A program made the translations under genes and the position numbers. The notes beneath the pieces were generated by a model that was not told where the DNA came from, searched no databases, and saw only the letters and a program-made list of their open reading frames with translations. Positions 10,570 to 22,830 of a stretch of DNA of 64,000 bases are shown piece after piece (the stretch's first letter is position 1; the number at the start of each line of letters is the position of its first letter). Source of the DNA: Xenopus tropicalis (lineage: Eukaryota; Chordata; Amphibia; Anura; Pipidae); assembly GCF_000004195.4 (NCBI RefSeq), contig NC_030677.2, positions 40,921,142 through 40,985,141 on the forward strand. Reading direction: 5' to 3'.

Positions 10570-10862
10570 AAATTTCATTTTTCTTAAAGTTTAGGGGCCA
10601 AGTTGGGGAGCAACACAAACATGAAAAATCTATCTGGGGGTACCAAATAAGGGTTGTGACTATTTGATAGCCTCTATGTGGACTGGCAGCCTAAAGGAGA
10701 CTCTCTTTGGCAGTACACCTGTTTCTAATGCAACTAAAACTTGCATCCAAGCCAGAAATTCAAAAATAAGCACTTTCCAGGCCACTGGGAGCAACATCCA
10801 AGGGGTTGGGGAGCAACATGTTGCTCTCGAGCCACTGGTTGGGGATCACTGCTCTATAATAA
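10570..10862. repeat. Interspersed repeat ending in GTTGGGGATCACTGCTCTA
   Basis: It contains GGGGAGCAACA twice and GGGAGCAACATCC, and ends with GGTTGGGGATCACTGCTCTA. A near-identical terminal phrase, GGTTGGGGACCCCTGCTCTA, appears at about 55464. That reuse shows it is a dispersed repeat; its class was not determined. Confidence 0.55.
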
Positions 10863-13600
10863 GTAGTTACATTATTTAAATAGTTACTATATAAATAGTT
10901 ACATTATTTAATGTTCTATTAAATCAGTCAGTTCATAGGTGGTCAGTGGAATATGTAAAGTTTAACCCTACACACCTATCTGCCCCCGTCTCACTGCTGT
11001 GCCTTTTCATTGCTTGATGTGTAAGTTACATACATTTTTTTTAAAAACAAACATAAGTGTTTGTATAGGTTACATAAATTGGGCACTTGTAGGGGCCCAA
11101 AAAACATTAATTCCGCTGCTGGAAAATTCATGTAGGAGATGACTCGTATAATTCTGTAAATAGATCCCAATATAAACTGCTTATGTTACTCTATAAAAAG
11201 TACTTGTTATAAATAGTTTCTTGAATTAATTTGCTAATAAGTCAATCAGTATTTATTGTTACTGCTTAGTTTTTAGGCAAGTCAGGGCAGTTTTTGTACA
11301 CAATTTATGCACTTTATACAGAAGTTACACAATTTGCGTAACTTTCAACAAACAGGCCTAGATTATTTTACTAGTTTATATGCACTTTTGAGCTTTCATG
11401 ATATAGTAACCAAAATTCCTTTGACCTAAGGTCTAGTATTCTGTTTTGGAACTGTTGATACTGGGGGGTTGGAGCTTCTGTTTATGTAACAGTTACATAC
11501 AGCTGCCTGCAAAATATGTGTTAAAAGCAACTCAGTCAATGCAATCCTGATAGATCAGCAACTCCTTTGTGTGAAAAGAATAAAATTACCTATGATGAAT
11601 CATCATATTAAACAGCATCCATATATATTTATTATTACAGAGATATACATAATTCCTTAGATTGAGTGGCAACTATGATTGTCTGCCTGTAACTCACATA
11701 GATTATTTCCTTACTTGGGGGGGGGGGGGGGGTGGAAGGAACCATTTTGTTCAGTGTTAAAGTGATGGATATTCTGGGACTTCACATTCCCTCTTCTTTC
11801 CATGATGAGAAGTGTACAGATTCTCTGGATAGCAGAGGCACTTCAAGTCCCAGAATCCATAACTTAAACTTAAAACATGCTGGGGGGGGGGCTAAATGAC
11901 TTGCACAATCTGATGGGGTGAGGATGGGGAAATATGAGTTAGTCTGACTATAATGGCTTTTGATAGTGATGACCAAAATAAGTCTAAGGTTTGCAAAAGA
12001 CAATTAGATAAAATTTTGCTACAAAATAAGACAATTTGTTATTATCCTTCCTTATTTTATATTTCAGATCGCTTTCACATCCGAGCATGTGCATTGTTGA
12101 AACTGTCATTGCTGGAGCTTACTATTTTCTGACTGGAGTCAGAGGACTTACAAAAAGGGTCCTGTGATTTTAGAAGCCACTAAATATACATATCTTCTTA
12201 GAACTGCTGCTTGCTGCCTGCTTGAAAGAGGATGGCATGACCAGAGGTTTTGGGGCAGAGAATCAGAGAACTGTTGTATTCAAGCCTGAAACTACTTGTC
12301 AATTCTGTAACACATTTATAAATAGCTTTAATATTCTTGTTTACAAATGCACCAAATGTAAAAAAATTACTCTCCTTAGGGCCCCTATACAGAGAACTTG
12401 TTTGCACCTTTTCAATAAATTTTGAGAAGCAATATATTTGGTATAATTGTTATTTGATAAGCCACAGACTAGTGGAAATTTCTAGCGCCAGTATATATTA
12501 ACCTTGCACTGTATTCTCGTTACATTGTCACTCATGACAGCTGAGCATCTGCAGAATTTTAGCAGCTAAAGTAGATTAAAGCATAACCCAATTAGAGCAT
12601 TGCTTTAAGCCGGAAGTCTTTTGTGTTGAAGCGAAATAAAGTAAATGAGAACAATGGTTACCTGGGATAATTCAAACTGCTTATTTCCCAATAGATCAGA
12701 ATTTAATGATTAGTAATGATTAAACTGTACTGTGGTGTCTTGGAATATGAAGTGTGCATACAATAAGCATTAGTATGAGCTCTGATTTAACTACATTTTA
12801 CAAAAAAGTTCTTGTGCTGTAGCAAATAAGGGGAAAATATGATTACTGATCACTTTTAAGCTGTTAGGCAGGGGTGCAATGAGGCTGTGACCACAAAATT
12901 CATATAGTCAAGAGACAAAAGGTCCTCTGCACTCACCCATAATCAATATATATAGGAAATTAAGACATTCCGTGCATTAAGCTACTACAAAATGCCCTCC
13001 CCTCCTCAAACAGGGATTGTTTGTCCATATATTGCAATATATTCAAGCTCACACAGCTGTGCCATCCTGAGAGCATAAATACTATTGCCAATACCATGTT
13101 TAAATCACCTTCCTGGCTGGTACATCTAATGGACTGTTGTGGTACATACAGTCACCAATTTAAGAATAATATGCAGTCCATAAAGAAGCCACCAAACTGG
13201 CTAAACATTTCTAAACTTTTATCTAAAGTAATGAGCCACATGGTATAATTTGTTTATTTATTTAAACAATAAATTGTCCATAATAGTGGATTTATACTAC
13301 TTTTTGTTTCTGGATATATCTCCTCTTCCTTTAGGTAATACTAGATGTAGGTGCTAGTTTGCTGTATGAGTCCCAAGCAACCAGTATAATTCCTGTTATC
13401 AGATCAAAATCTCTTTTTTTCTGTTTTTGCCTGCCAGGGTCAGTGACACCTCTATTAAAAAGCTGTTAAAAGGAAGGAGAGGAAGGCAAATCATTCAAAA
13501 TATCAATTGAAATGTTGCTAAGGATAGGACATTCTATAACACATGAAAAGTTAAAGGTGAACTATTTCTTTAACAAATCAGTGTAATTAACATAGCCAAA
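10863..13600. other. Intergenic, no gene recognised
   Basis: AT-rich DNA with a 16-base G run at 11717-11732 and a shorter one near 11882. Short open frames (for example 12222-12425) show no domain. A phrase near 12910, GGTCCTCTGCACTCACCC, looks like the edge of a dispersed repeat. Confidence 0.55.
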
Positions 13601-13615
13601 TGCAAATGTAACCTT

Positions 13616-13934
13616 TAGGGCAGGGGCACACAAAGTGGATTGTGCTTTTTCCTCTACCTGTGTTTTTTCCCAGGCAAAGCAAAGCGGATCCCCTGTTACA
13701 CGCTGCTTCTGGTAGCTCCATTGACAGGCACAGTGCTGGCCTACGCAGAGCTGCTATTGATGCAAAAATGCGTACTTTTATGTTTCTGTGGCAATATCTG
13801 CTCTGTGTAGCTCCAGACAAGCCAACACCTTGCCTATCAATGGAGCTACAGGAAGGAGCTCAATACAGCGGATCTGCTTTCCTTTCTCTGGGTAAAAAGC
13901 ATATAATGTGTGTGTGTGTGCCCCTGGCTTTAAT
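13616..13934. mobile_element. Palindromic MITE (GGGGCACACA ends)
   Basis: The outer arms are GGGCAGGGGCACACAAAGTG on the left and GTGTGTGTGCCCCTGGC on the right. Inner arms GGTAGCTCCATTGACAGGCA and TGCCTATCAATGGAGCTACA are inverted, as are CTTTTTCC and its partner. It is flanked by TTTA and TTTAA. A (GT)n tract sits in the right arm. Confidence 0.65.
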
Positions 13935-14754
13935 AGTATTTATCTTAAAAAAATCTAAATTGGCAAGCACATCAGCTTGTCAGGAATTAATGGATGTTCA
14001 TATCAGTGTAATCAGTGCCATATTTACCCTGTGCCCAGTGTGGCAGATATAGGGGGATGGCCCTTGGATGCCTATATGATAAATAACATTTAAAAAAAAA
14101 ACCTTTCCACTGCCACTGGATCCTTTCCTTTGAAATCTTGTGGCAGCACCGGACCAAAACAGCCTTGAGTATAGTCCTAGACCTGAGACAAAGATGGTAC
14201 TTGTGTTTTTACAGAATATTAAAAACATAGGTTGTTAGAATAAATGCAGCTCATACAGTGGTCAGGATATTAAGCAAGTTTTGAGCACTCTGTACAAGTT
14301 CATCCATCATGGGAATAAACAGACAAAATTGTTCTTGTTTGAAAAATCAATTATTTATGTTATTTATAGATTATTTGAATGAACAGACCAGGACTTCCTG
14401 GCCCAAGTATGGAGTACATGCTATAATAAGTGATAGCAGGCACTTCTCATTTGGGTGAAAAGTAAAAGAGGCCCTTGATTGCCATGTTTGCAACTGATAG
14501 CTACCTCCACATGGTATTCCACAAAAATGGAAATTTTACACATGAGACTGGATTTCCTTCCCAGTATTCCTTCTGTTTTGCACACAAATGAATATAGGGT
14601 CTTTCTAATAACAACACTTCTCAAGTAGATCCACTTCTTGAGCTCAATGTACTGATCAGAAAGCCCTACACTACACTGATAAGGCCCCAGTAATGATGAA
14701 TGTGGTCTGTAGCTGGTAACCTGGGTGGAAACTGTTTAGACTATTTTAAGGTTT

Positions 14755-14918
14755 AGGGCTCAGGCACACGGGGAGATTAGTCGATTGCGCCACCGCGTAT
14801 GCCATCCCACCGGCGATTTACATTTTCACCGGCGGGATGGCATTTCGGGGAGATTAGTCGCTCGCGAACAGGGAGATTTGTCGCGGCGACTAATCTCCCC
14901 GTGTGCCAGAGCCCTTTT
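14755..14918. mobile_element. MITE of the GGGGAGATTAGTCGCC family, short copy
   Basis: TTAGGGCTCAGGCACACGGG on the left is inverted against CCCCGTGTGCCAGAGCCCTT on the right. Inside is a second dyad, ATGCCATCCCACCGGCGA against CCGGCGGGATGGCAT. Confidence 0.8.
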
Positions 14919-14921
14919 AAG

Positions 14922-14985
14922 GGCTGTGGCACACGGGAGATTAGTCGCCGCGCGACAAATCTCCCTTGTCAGATGGAAATTTGCC
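14922..14985. repeat. Half copy of the same MITE, directly adjacent
   Basis: It starts AAGGGCTGTGGCACACGGGA four bases after the preceding element, contains GATTAGTCGCCGCGCGACAA and then stops. It is a one-ended copy in tandem with 14755-14918. Confidence 0.7.
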
Positions 14986-14989
14986 TGGT

Positions 14990-16960
14990 GTTCATAAATG
15001 AGCCCCACTAGTAAAAATTATGTACTAGTATTATGTACAAATTATGTATCCCCCAGTGGCTGCACAATGTAGCATCAATCCCCTGCTTTTCCATTACACC
15101 CCATGTACTTGTACCATTTTTTCTGGTACCCAGTGGGGAACTGGGTGGAATATTAGACCCCCCCACCCCATTCCTTCAAGTTCTTACTAAAGCCAAAATG
15201 ACTAACAAAAAGTGCCATATAGTAAGAACTTACAGATAAGGTTTTGTGAGATCTTGGTGTTATATTCCTACAGGTTTACATAACACTCAGAGGTCTGCAT
15301 TCAGAGAGCAACTTTATATAACACATTGTTACATAAAATGCATGTGCTTATAGGAATTGCTTTTATACTTTTTTTGTGAGCATTTCACAGTTTTTTATTA
15401 TGTAAAATAAGAATCTTTAGCTAATTTCTTGGAATGTTGCTAACAAATACACCAAATTAATACAAACTATAACTCATAAAATAAAAGAGCATCACATGAA
15501 CCCATTTGTATTGCATTTTTGGATACATTATATTTTAGCTATAGGTAATTTTATTATTTTGGTCCGATTAGGGTCACCTTAAATAAATATATATCTAAAT
15601 GAATGCCCAAGTTTGTTTAATTATGCTGGTCTCAGGCAGAATGTTGCTTTTACTGTCAGGTAATAAAATACATCCTGTTCTTTGGACTTGGAATCAAATC
15701 AATGCCTGCAAATATATCTTCAAGCTGGCAATCCCTTGACCCTCAAAAACATGACATAATTTTTAACACAAGGAAATAATGAAAGCATTTGGGTACATTC
15801 AGCCAACAAACCAGTTTTTAATTCTGAATGCTTTACTTATTCCATTATTTTCTACTTTCTTAGAAAAAAATGTATTGTTGTTCATATTTTGCACTTTTAT
15901 AACAGGTCTTATTTATTATTTTTGAGGCATAATTAATCTCTAGGTGGCTGCATGTCACACAGCATACTGCTGGTGTGCCACTCTTTACTGAAATCTATAA
16001 ATCAAATCATTTGTGCTTTGCCCAGACCATGGTATGGTCATAATTCTTTATTACTAACTGTCAGTCCCGTCACGGATGCCTTTTTATTGGAGAGCATTAT
16101 GTGAGTTCCACCAATCGGCAGATTGTCTAGAACAGGTGGCACACCCTAGATTTATATTAGAGAATATATTGTCTTTTGTTGCAGCCTGTACCCATAAGGT
16201 CCCTGGGTCAACATGTGTTCTTTGCACTTATGCATATTTGCACTTGGTGCTACTACCTTCCTCCAGCTTTCTGTTCTGCATTGTGTGCAGTTCACCTATT
16301 AACACAGGCCGCTGTGAGAACCTGTGAGAACGGGAGCTACCATCACCTCTGAACCTGGTGGTAGGCTCCAGGGTTCCTATAACAACCTGCATAAGTAACC
16401 ACAGCACAGTTGTGCCAAAAGAATTGGGTGCATATGTCACTTTCATGTTGGATGCTGAAAATTATGCCAAAAAGACTTCTGCAAGCGCAAATTAGGGAAC
16501 TTTGCTGCAATTGAGTCAGGTGTAACACCTAATCGCAAATGCAGTAATGCTGAAATTATGGGGAAAAACACTGTATTTTAAGGAAAAACATGGACATTGC
16601 ATCCGAAGTTGGAGGAATATGACCCCTATGTTTTTGAATTAAAACAGGTGACAAGTTGCTGTGGAAGGCAATGAAAGTGTACCATTACCTGCTCTAATTT
16701 GATTCAGGGAAGCAATTATATTGCAAGAGTCAATTTTATTTTATAAAGCTGGCCAAACACACATACTTCATACAGTTTTATTGTGGGTTGTGTTTTTGTA
16801 TTCACAGTCTACTTGCACCGATCAGATGTCACACACATTGGGGCACATAAAGCAATGCCAACCTCACGCTATGTAACTATGTATGTAAATCATGAAATGC
16901 AGCCACTAATTTGTGCTCATATTGGTGCCTTGAACAATTGCACAGTAATTCTGGGGAAAA
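14990..16960. other. Intergenic, no gene recognised
   Basis: AT-rich DNA without convincing ORFs, splice signals or inverted repeats. The small open frames are in unconserved, repeat-like composition. Confidence 0.5.
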
Positions 16961-16964
16961 GTTA

Positions 16965-17281
16965 TGTTAAAAGATCTGTTATCCACAATGCTCAGGATTT
17001 GGGCTTTTCAAGATAAGAGATTTTTCTGTAATTTGCATCATCATGCTCTAAGTCTACTAATAAAAATATTCAAACATTAATTAAACCCAATAAGATTGTT
17101 TTGCCTCCAATACGGATTAATTATATCCTAGTTGGGATCAAGTACAAGGTACTGTTTTATTATTACAAAGAATAACAAAATTCATTTTAAAAGTTTTATA
17201 ATATTTTATCAAACTGTTGTCTATGAGAGATGGCCTTCCTGTAATTCAGAGATTTCTGGATGACATACCATACCTGTATAC
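16965..17281. repeat. Dispersed repeat with GTTATCC/CTGGATAAC-type ends (copy 1)
   Basis: It holds TTAGTTGGGATCAAGTACAA-type sequence (here CTAGTTGGGATCAAGTACAA), GGTACTGTTTTATTATTACA and GAGATGGCCTTCCTGTAATT. It ends ACATACCATACCTGTATAC. The same order of phrases occurs at 18580-18776, 45516-46482 and 53848-54052, so this is one abundant non-coding family. Class not assigned. Confidence 0.75.
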
Positions 17282-17777
17282 ACTCTATCTAGCAGATACT
17301 CCCTGATACAATCATTTAAATTAACTTTTTTCTTTCATTAATCTAAAAATTGCCCCTAAGAGATCTAGATTTGTCAAAATGGAAGCACCATCCCACGTGA
17401 CATTGAATTTTGACGTAAGTATTATAAAATCATGATATTGTATATAATGTAAGGTTTAGTGTAAGGAAAACCTCAATGCCTTTGAGTACTAGGGCCCCTC
17501 CAGTGCAGATAAGAATTTTATTGTGGCAGGTGCCCATTAAATACTTTGACACAGAGGACTTTTGCTCCATTTAATTACTCCATAGAAGTCAGTAATTGGC
17601 CTTAGTATTTTTAACTAAATAATAATCTTTTGCCCATTGGACTATGGCAAATTTGCTTCTGTTGCTGTATACCAGTATTTAATCCAAATGCAAATTGGTA
17701 AAGCTCCCCTATAACAACCGCTTGTTGTAGTATCGGGTGCTGTCAGCTGAGCCCACTGCCAAGGTCCAAATGTAACT

Positions 17778-17930
17778 TTGTAATACAACATGCTGCAGCA
17801 CTCCGAATCAAGTGAAAAGGTGTTTATTGTGCCCTGGCTCCAAGCTGTGGCCCGAAACGTTGCCTGTTCTGTTGGCACAATAAACACCTTTTTCACTTGA
17901 TTCGGAGTGCTACAGCGTGTTGTATTACAA
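17778..17930. repeat. Head-to-head inverted repeat with central CCCGAAACGTT
   Basis: Arms 17778-17833 and 17874-17930 are near-perfect inverted copies (TTGTAATACAACATGCTGCA against GTGTTGTATTACAA). Both contain CACTCCGAATCAAGTGAAAA and GTGTTTATTGTGCC. The 40-bp centre holds GGCCCGAAACGTTGCC. The layout resembles the locus at 31172-31427, where hammerhead-like cores are seen, but no intact CTGATGA is present here. Confidence 0.75.
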
Positions 17931-18579
17931 TGTATACCAGTGTTTGTCACAATTTTTTTCACAGGAACTCCAAATTTGCATGTATGTCTCGAAGCAATAC
18001 AGACTGAAAAACACTGTAGTATATCAGTACAGCATAGACGTTTATGGGCATGGAGTGAACTATCTGTACTGGACAAAAATCAGTTTGGAGAGTTGAGTGC
18101 AGAAACTGTTGATAAATGGAGTTTTCATTACTTGGAATAGTGTTGTTATCTGGGGACTTCTTAATTACTTATTACTAAATATATCTAAAACTCATTACTA
18201 TATCTTACAAAATATGGTGGGGTTCTCTATTTATAGTATATAATGGGGGGGGGGGGTTTAGGGGTTATTGTAGATAAGAAACTGAATACAGTGCTTACAT
18301 AGCATGGATGAAAAAGAATAATTGACTGATACTGCAAGTGCAGTGAGAAAAGTGAAATCACAGATGCAATCACAATGTTTTTTACCCACAATGCACAAAT
18401 TTTCCCATGATTCCAGTTTAATTGCAGTTGCCAGGGAGAGACCAATTTTGCAATTTATATTATAGTTTTATTTAGAATCATATTAACAGTTTTTACACTG
18501 ATAGTATCTTAAATGCATAACCTGAGCTCCCCCTGTTGTTTGTTCTGTCAGTGTCGCGCTGAACGGCTATGGCTTAATG

Positions 18580-18776
18580 TACAGGTATAGGACCTGTTAT
18601 ACACAATGCTTGAAACGCAGGGTTTCCATTATCTGGAATCAAGTACAAGCTACCTTTTTTTAAATTACAGAAAAAAATAAAATAACATTTTAAAATTTGA
18701 ATCATTTGATTAAAATTCTATGGGAGATGGCCTTACTGTAATTTTGAGCTTTCTGGATAATGGATTCCATACCTGA
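18580..18776. repeat. Dispersed repeat with GTTATCC/CTGGATAAC-type ends (copy 2)
   Basis: ACAGGTATAGGACCTGTTAT on the left and TCTGGATAATGGATTCCATA on the right form the inverted ends. The middle holds AATCAAGTACAAGCTACC and TGGGAGATGGCCTTACTGTA. It is an internally deleted copy of the family at 16965-17281. Confidence 0.75.
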
Positions 18777-19220
18777 ATTATATAAGTTAGTGTCTCCTGG
18801 TGCATAGTGAGCGTTAAAACTTTTAATTAACATAATTGTTAAAGCGCTCAGAAGAGTGGTGTGAGCAATTTTACATTAGGTTTATGGCCTATTAAACATA
18901 TTGTCCCCTTTGTGTCACAGAAACATTTTGTGTGACCCAAACACACAAGCTATTCCTTAGTAACAAAGTCCTTAATAGCAGCCCATTAGATCTCACTCAT
19001 TTCACTAAATTTCAGTGACTTAAATATGTATTTCTGAGCAATAGTAAAAATGTAGGTAAAAAAACAATGGAATAAGACTTTTTTGTTGTATTTAAAAACA
19101 GGCTTAATGGGGAAAGGGCAAATGTATGTGGCTCTCCAATAACGTTTGCAAACCAGGTCCATTTTCTAAGTTTATGCCCACAACAAACAAGGGTTCAATT
19201 TTAACATAAAACTCATAAGA

Positions 19221-19320
19221 TAAGGCTGATGCCAGACGAGGCGTAGGGCTGAAAATTTCGGCAAGTGGAAAAACGCTTGCCGAAAATTTCAGTCCTACGC
19301 CTCGTGTGGCATCAGCCTAA
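19221..19320. mobile_element. 100-bp near-perfect palindrome (GGCTGATGCCA family)
   Basis: TAAGGCTGATGCCAGACGAG on the left is inverted against CTCGTGTGGCATCAGCCTA on the right. Inner arms CGGCAAGTGGAAAAACGCTT and AAGCG...CTTGCCG meet at the centre. A larger nested member lies at 52333-52667. Confidence 0.8.
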
Positions 19321-19399
19321 AACTCATCTTTTCATGTTTTGGCTCAGTAGTTCGCAGTAGAATGCTGATTTGTATGTAATGCTTTTTTACAGACAGCTT

Positions 19400-19675
19400 T
19401 TGAGATAAAAAAAACTTGAATACTTGAATTTTCGAGTTTACAAACTCGAATAAAACTCGAATAACTCAAGTAGCTCGAATTGAAAATGGCTTGTCTTTGC
19501 TTAGCGCAACTCCCATTGACTTCTATATAACCTTGCACGCTTTTAGATGGCAACGTTTTATATTCAAGTTTTTTGCACTTAATATATTACAGACGTTAGA
19601 GTTTTTGAACCATAATTCGAGTTTACTCGAGTTTTGAAAAAAAATCAAATTTGAACATTGATAAATCACCCCCTT
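19400..19675. repeat. CTCGAAT-rich repeat fragment
   Basis: Multiple copies of ACTCGAATAA and its inverse CGAGTTT lie between 19425 and 19650. The segment ends GATAAATCACCCCC, a phrase like the end of the element at 61305-61753 (GATTTATCAA...). It is probably a degraded MITE. Confidence 0.5.
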
Positions 19676-20169
19676 AGCGTTTTCTCTAGTGCAAGTTATA
19701 GCTATAACAATTGTTCAAGTTAAAACCATATATATATAAATAATGTAATAAAAATTTGCTTAGCACAAAATATAATTTTCCCAAATAGAGGAAATTATGA
19801 TATTAAAAAAAAAAAAATAAAGAGATTTAGGGGCCGATTCACTAAAGTGCGAAATAACGTGCGCTATTTATAGCGTGCGGTAAAAATTTTATTGCGTCTT
19901 AATTTTTGGGACTTTTCGCACGATTCACTATAAGCATACTTGCGCTAGTTTACGCGCAATATTGCATGCGTTATTTAACTCGCGAAGACTATTTCAATGC
20001 GTTATTTGCCGGTACATGCGCTAAATAACGCTCGTGTTTAGTCGCCGGATATAAATAGTAGCTTTAAATAGTGTATATAAATTGTCGCCGCATATAAATA
20101 GTGTATATAAATATTAGCCACATATAAATGGTAGCATATAAATGGGTAGATGCTTATAAATAGTAGCCA

Positions 20170-20431
20170 CTAGTGATGAGCAAATTAGCAAATCTTTCGA
20201 AAAGATCCACAAAACGGCAAAAATGTTGTGTGGGCAAAAAAATTGTTGCCCGTGACTTTTGATGCCTGTGTCAATTTTTGGACGTGCGGTGAATTTTTGC
20301 GTGGCGAATTTTTTCATGTGTTTTGCCATTGGCGGATTGTTTTGCGAAACGCATGAAAAAATTTGCTGCGGAAAAATTCGCCGCAAGTCCAAAAATTCTC
20401 TGCGAATCCATGCCTGGCGAAACATCACTTG
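20170..20431. mobile_element. Nested element with TAGTGATGAGC ends, possibly hAT
   Basis: TAGTGATGAGC on the left is roughly inverted against GAAACATCACTT on the right. Inner arms such as CGCATGAAAAAATT are inverted repeats too. The flanks GTAGCCAC and GTAGCCGC could be an 8-bp target duplication (7 of 8), which fits hAT. The surrounding TAGTAGCC... tandem repeat makes that match weak evidence. Confidence 0.5.
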
Positions 20432-20661
20432 TAGCCGCATATAAATAGTTGCGCGAATAAACGCACGCCATGTTAACCATACATGCCAATACTTGCGGAA
20501 AATTACTGTATTAAAAATGACCATTTCCCTGCAAACTGGCGGCTGCGTCACTCTAGGGGAAACACATACTTGAATAAATAGCACTGCAAAGTCCATATTT
20601 TATTGCCAAAAGCTCATTTGCTGTACTTTTCTATAATTATTATACCTAGTAATGTATTTTG

Positions 20662-20773
20662 TGCGACTAAATATTTACCGGTATAGTACTGTATATTTTG
20701 GCGACTAAATATTTACCGCTATAGTACTGTATATTTTGGCGACTAAATATTTAACGCTATAGTACTGTATATT
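20662..20773. repeat. Three copies of a 38-39 bp tandem repeat
   Basis: The unit is GCGACTAAATATTTACCGST followed by ATAGTACTGTATATTTTG, seen three times with one or two changes. It lies inside the element at 19828-21176. Confidence 0.8.
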
Positions 20774-21179
20774 AGTAGCAAAATTCCATACATGCCAAGA
20801 CTTTAGTAAAATTTAGTAAAAAGACACATACTTGAATAAATAACACTGCTAAGTCCATATTTTATTGCCAAAAACTCATTTACTGTACTTTTCTATAATT
20901 TTTCGCCTGCCTGTAGTAGGTGTTAATTTTCCCATAGCCTAATGCGATATTTAGCGCGCCTAAGTGATAGTGAATCATGCGATCGTATTCTTTTCAGCAC
21001 GGAAAATTAACGCATGCGTTAAAACTAGTGCATGCGGTTGTGCGAAAAATAATGCATGCGATATGGCGACTTAACGCACACGATAATACTATGGTGAATC
21101 GTGCGCTAATTATCGCGACTAATTTAACGCAAAAAAGTGTGCGATAAATTTTATCGCACTTTAGTGAATCAGGCCCATA

Positions 21180-22190
21180 GCATGTGTGCCTTGATTTTAA
21201 TAAACATAGTATTTCTCTGCCATCTAGTGGTTAAAGAATGTTACAAACTAAAAATTCTTTTTACCATTTAGAACTGACATATTAAGCAGTGCTTTAGAAA
21301 GAATATGTAATCATTCACATAACTCCCTGTCATCTGATGGTGGTTATAAATGAATTCCCCCACTCCAAGCACCCAAACGCATCGCTTACACAGATTTTTT
21401 TATAGAATTATTAGTACCTATTTGTACCTATAATGATAGCGTGGTGCTTTAGAGGAAAGTGCCCTGGGTACCAGGGGTAGAATTTAGCTATTTTACTCAC
21501 TGGATGGTGCAAAAAGTTTTAAATTGTTGATAAATAAATATAAATTCACGCTTTGAACTGGAGGTACAACAACATACACAGTATTTTAACTGCTAACAGA
21601 AATACTGTACATACACACAAATTCAGAACATATGTACTGTTGGCAAATAGTGGCCATATATTAAACAAATCAAAGTACAAAATCATGGTGGTTATTAAAT
21701 GCAGCACACAATATACAGTGTAATAGTCACTTTCCATGAATGTTAAATAATAATGCAATAACAGCTTGTACAAGAGAGAGCCAATAGCTGAGTGTAAAAT
21801 GTGATTAATAAAGTGTATAAATAGTGTGCCATTTTCCTATATAGGCCCCTAGAGTTGTGAATAAAGAAAGATGGAGGTCCCTTGTCTGTGGGGCAGCTGT
21901 AGCAGGTTGTATTTTGCATAAGCGGCTGAATATGATTGTGAAAAAAGTCAAGAAACACATCACTACTGGCTGCAGGTTTAACTATATTGAATGTTTTACA
22001 AAAAGTTTTGAGATTCTATTCAGCTGATGAGCCCCAGTTTAGGTGCATTGCTCTATGTTTGACCATCAGGGACTCCTAATGACACAACCTGATAACACCC
22101 TACACAACTGCAGAGGGAACGTTTGCTACACGCCACTGAGTGTCCCTGTCATTTAGCCAATTGTCATCTTATTTATTGCTTTGTGTTCAA
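21180..22190. other. Intergenic, no gene recognised
   Basis: AT-rich DNA. Open frames on the minus strand (21546-21773, 21743-21958) encode hydrophobic stretches without recognisable domains or splice context. Confidence 0.5.
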
Positions 22191-22197
22191 TAGGTAC

Positions 22198-22830
22198 CAG
22201 GTAACTGCGGTTCAGAGTTAGAAAAAGTGGGTGGAGCCACCAACAGCCAATCAGATTCTACCTATTGATTTTCAATGGGGAAATCCAACCTGCTGCCATT
22301 CTCACAGTATTAACACCAGGGTCACTAGGGGACTAAATTTTTAGGTTTTAATTTTTTTTGGTCTAAATTTAAAATGCTGCCTTTCTCACACTATTTATGT
22401 CAGGGTTCCCAAACTTTGCACAGTCAGTCACTGGCTGACTATGTATTCAGGGTTAGAAAAAGTGGGCGGAGCCACCAACAGCCAATCCATTTCCACCCAT
22501 TAAATTTCATTGGTTCATATTTAAACTGATGCCATTATTTAAGTATTAATTCCAGTGTTGTTGCAAAGTTAGTCACTGGGTATTTGCCATTCAATGGTAG
22601 AAAAAGTGGGTGGCGCCATCAACAGCCAATCACAATTTACCTATTGACTTTTATTGGTTTAAATTTAATCTGCTGCCTTTCTTTAACTATTAATCCTAGG
22701 GTCCCTAAACTTTGCAGAGTTAGTCACTGGGTAACTGCAGTTCCAGGTCCCCAAACTTTGCACAGTGGTTTTTACTATATAACTGAATAAAAGAATGGGC
22801 GGAGCCTACAACAGATTTCATTCAGTGACT
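22198..22830. repeat. Degenerate minisatellite, about 150-250 bp units
   Basis: The phrase AGAAAAAGTGGGTGGAGCCA followed by CCAACAGCCAATC occurs near 22225, 22455 and 22597, with a weaker copy near 22792. Each is followed by YCTATTGATTTTCATTGG-like sequence and a GGTCCCTAAACTTTGCACAG phrase. Copies differ by several changes each, so the repeat is old. Confidence 0.75.

Larger units (their letters stand above)
19828..21176. mobile_element. 1.35-kb inverted-repeat element (GATTCACTAAAGTGCGA ends)
   Basis: Left end GGGGCCGATTCACTAAAGTG and right end CACTTTAGTGAATCAGGCCC are inverted copies. Both arms are rich in GCGATAAATT, GCATGCGTTA and ACGCAAATAA-type motifs. Inside are tandem TATAAATAGTAGC units (20049-20165), a 38-bp triplicate (20662-20773) and a nested element (20170-20431). 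Although long, it has no plausible transposase ORF. Confidence 0.7.

Noticed and set aside
17642..18076. Minus-strand 144-codon ORF
   Set aside because: It spans the perfect inverted repeat at 17778-17930 and has no domain.
20114..20596. Minus-strand 160-codon ORF
   Set aside because: It covers a nested inverted-repeat element. Residue pattern and repeats in both strands indicate non-coding DNA.
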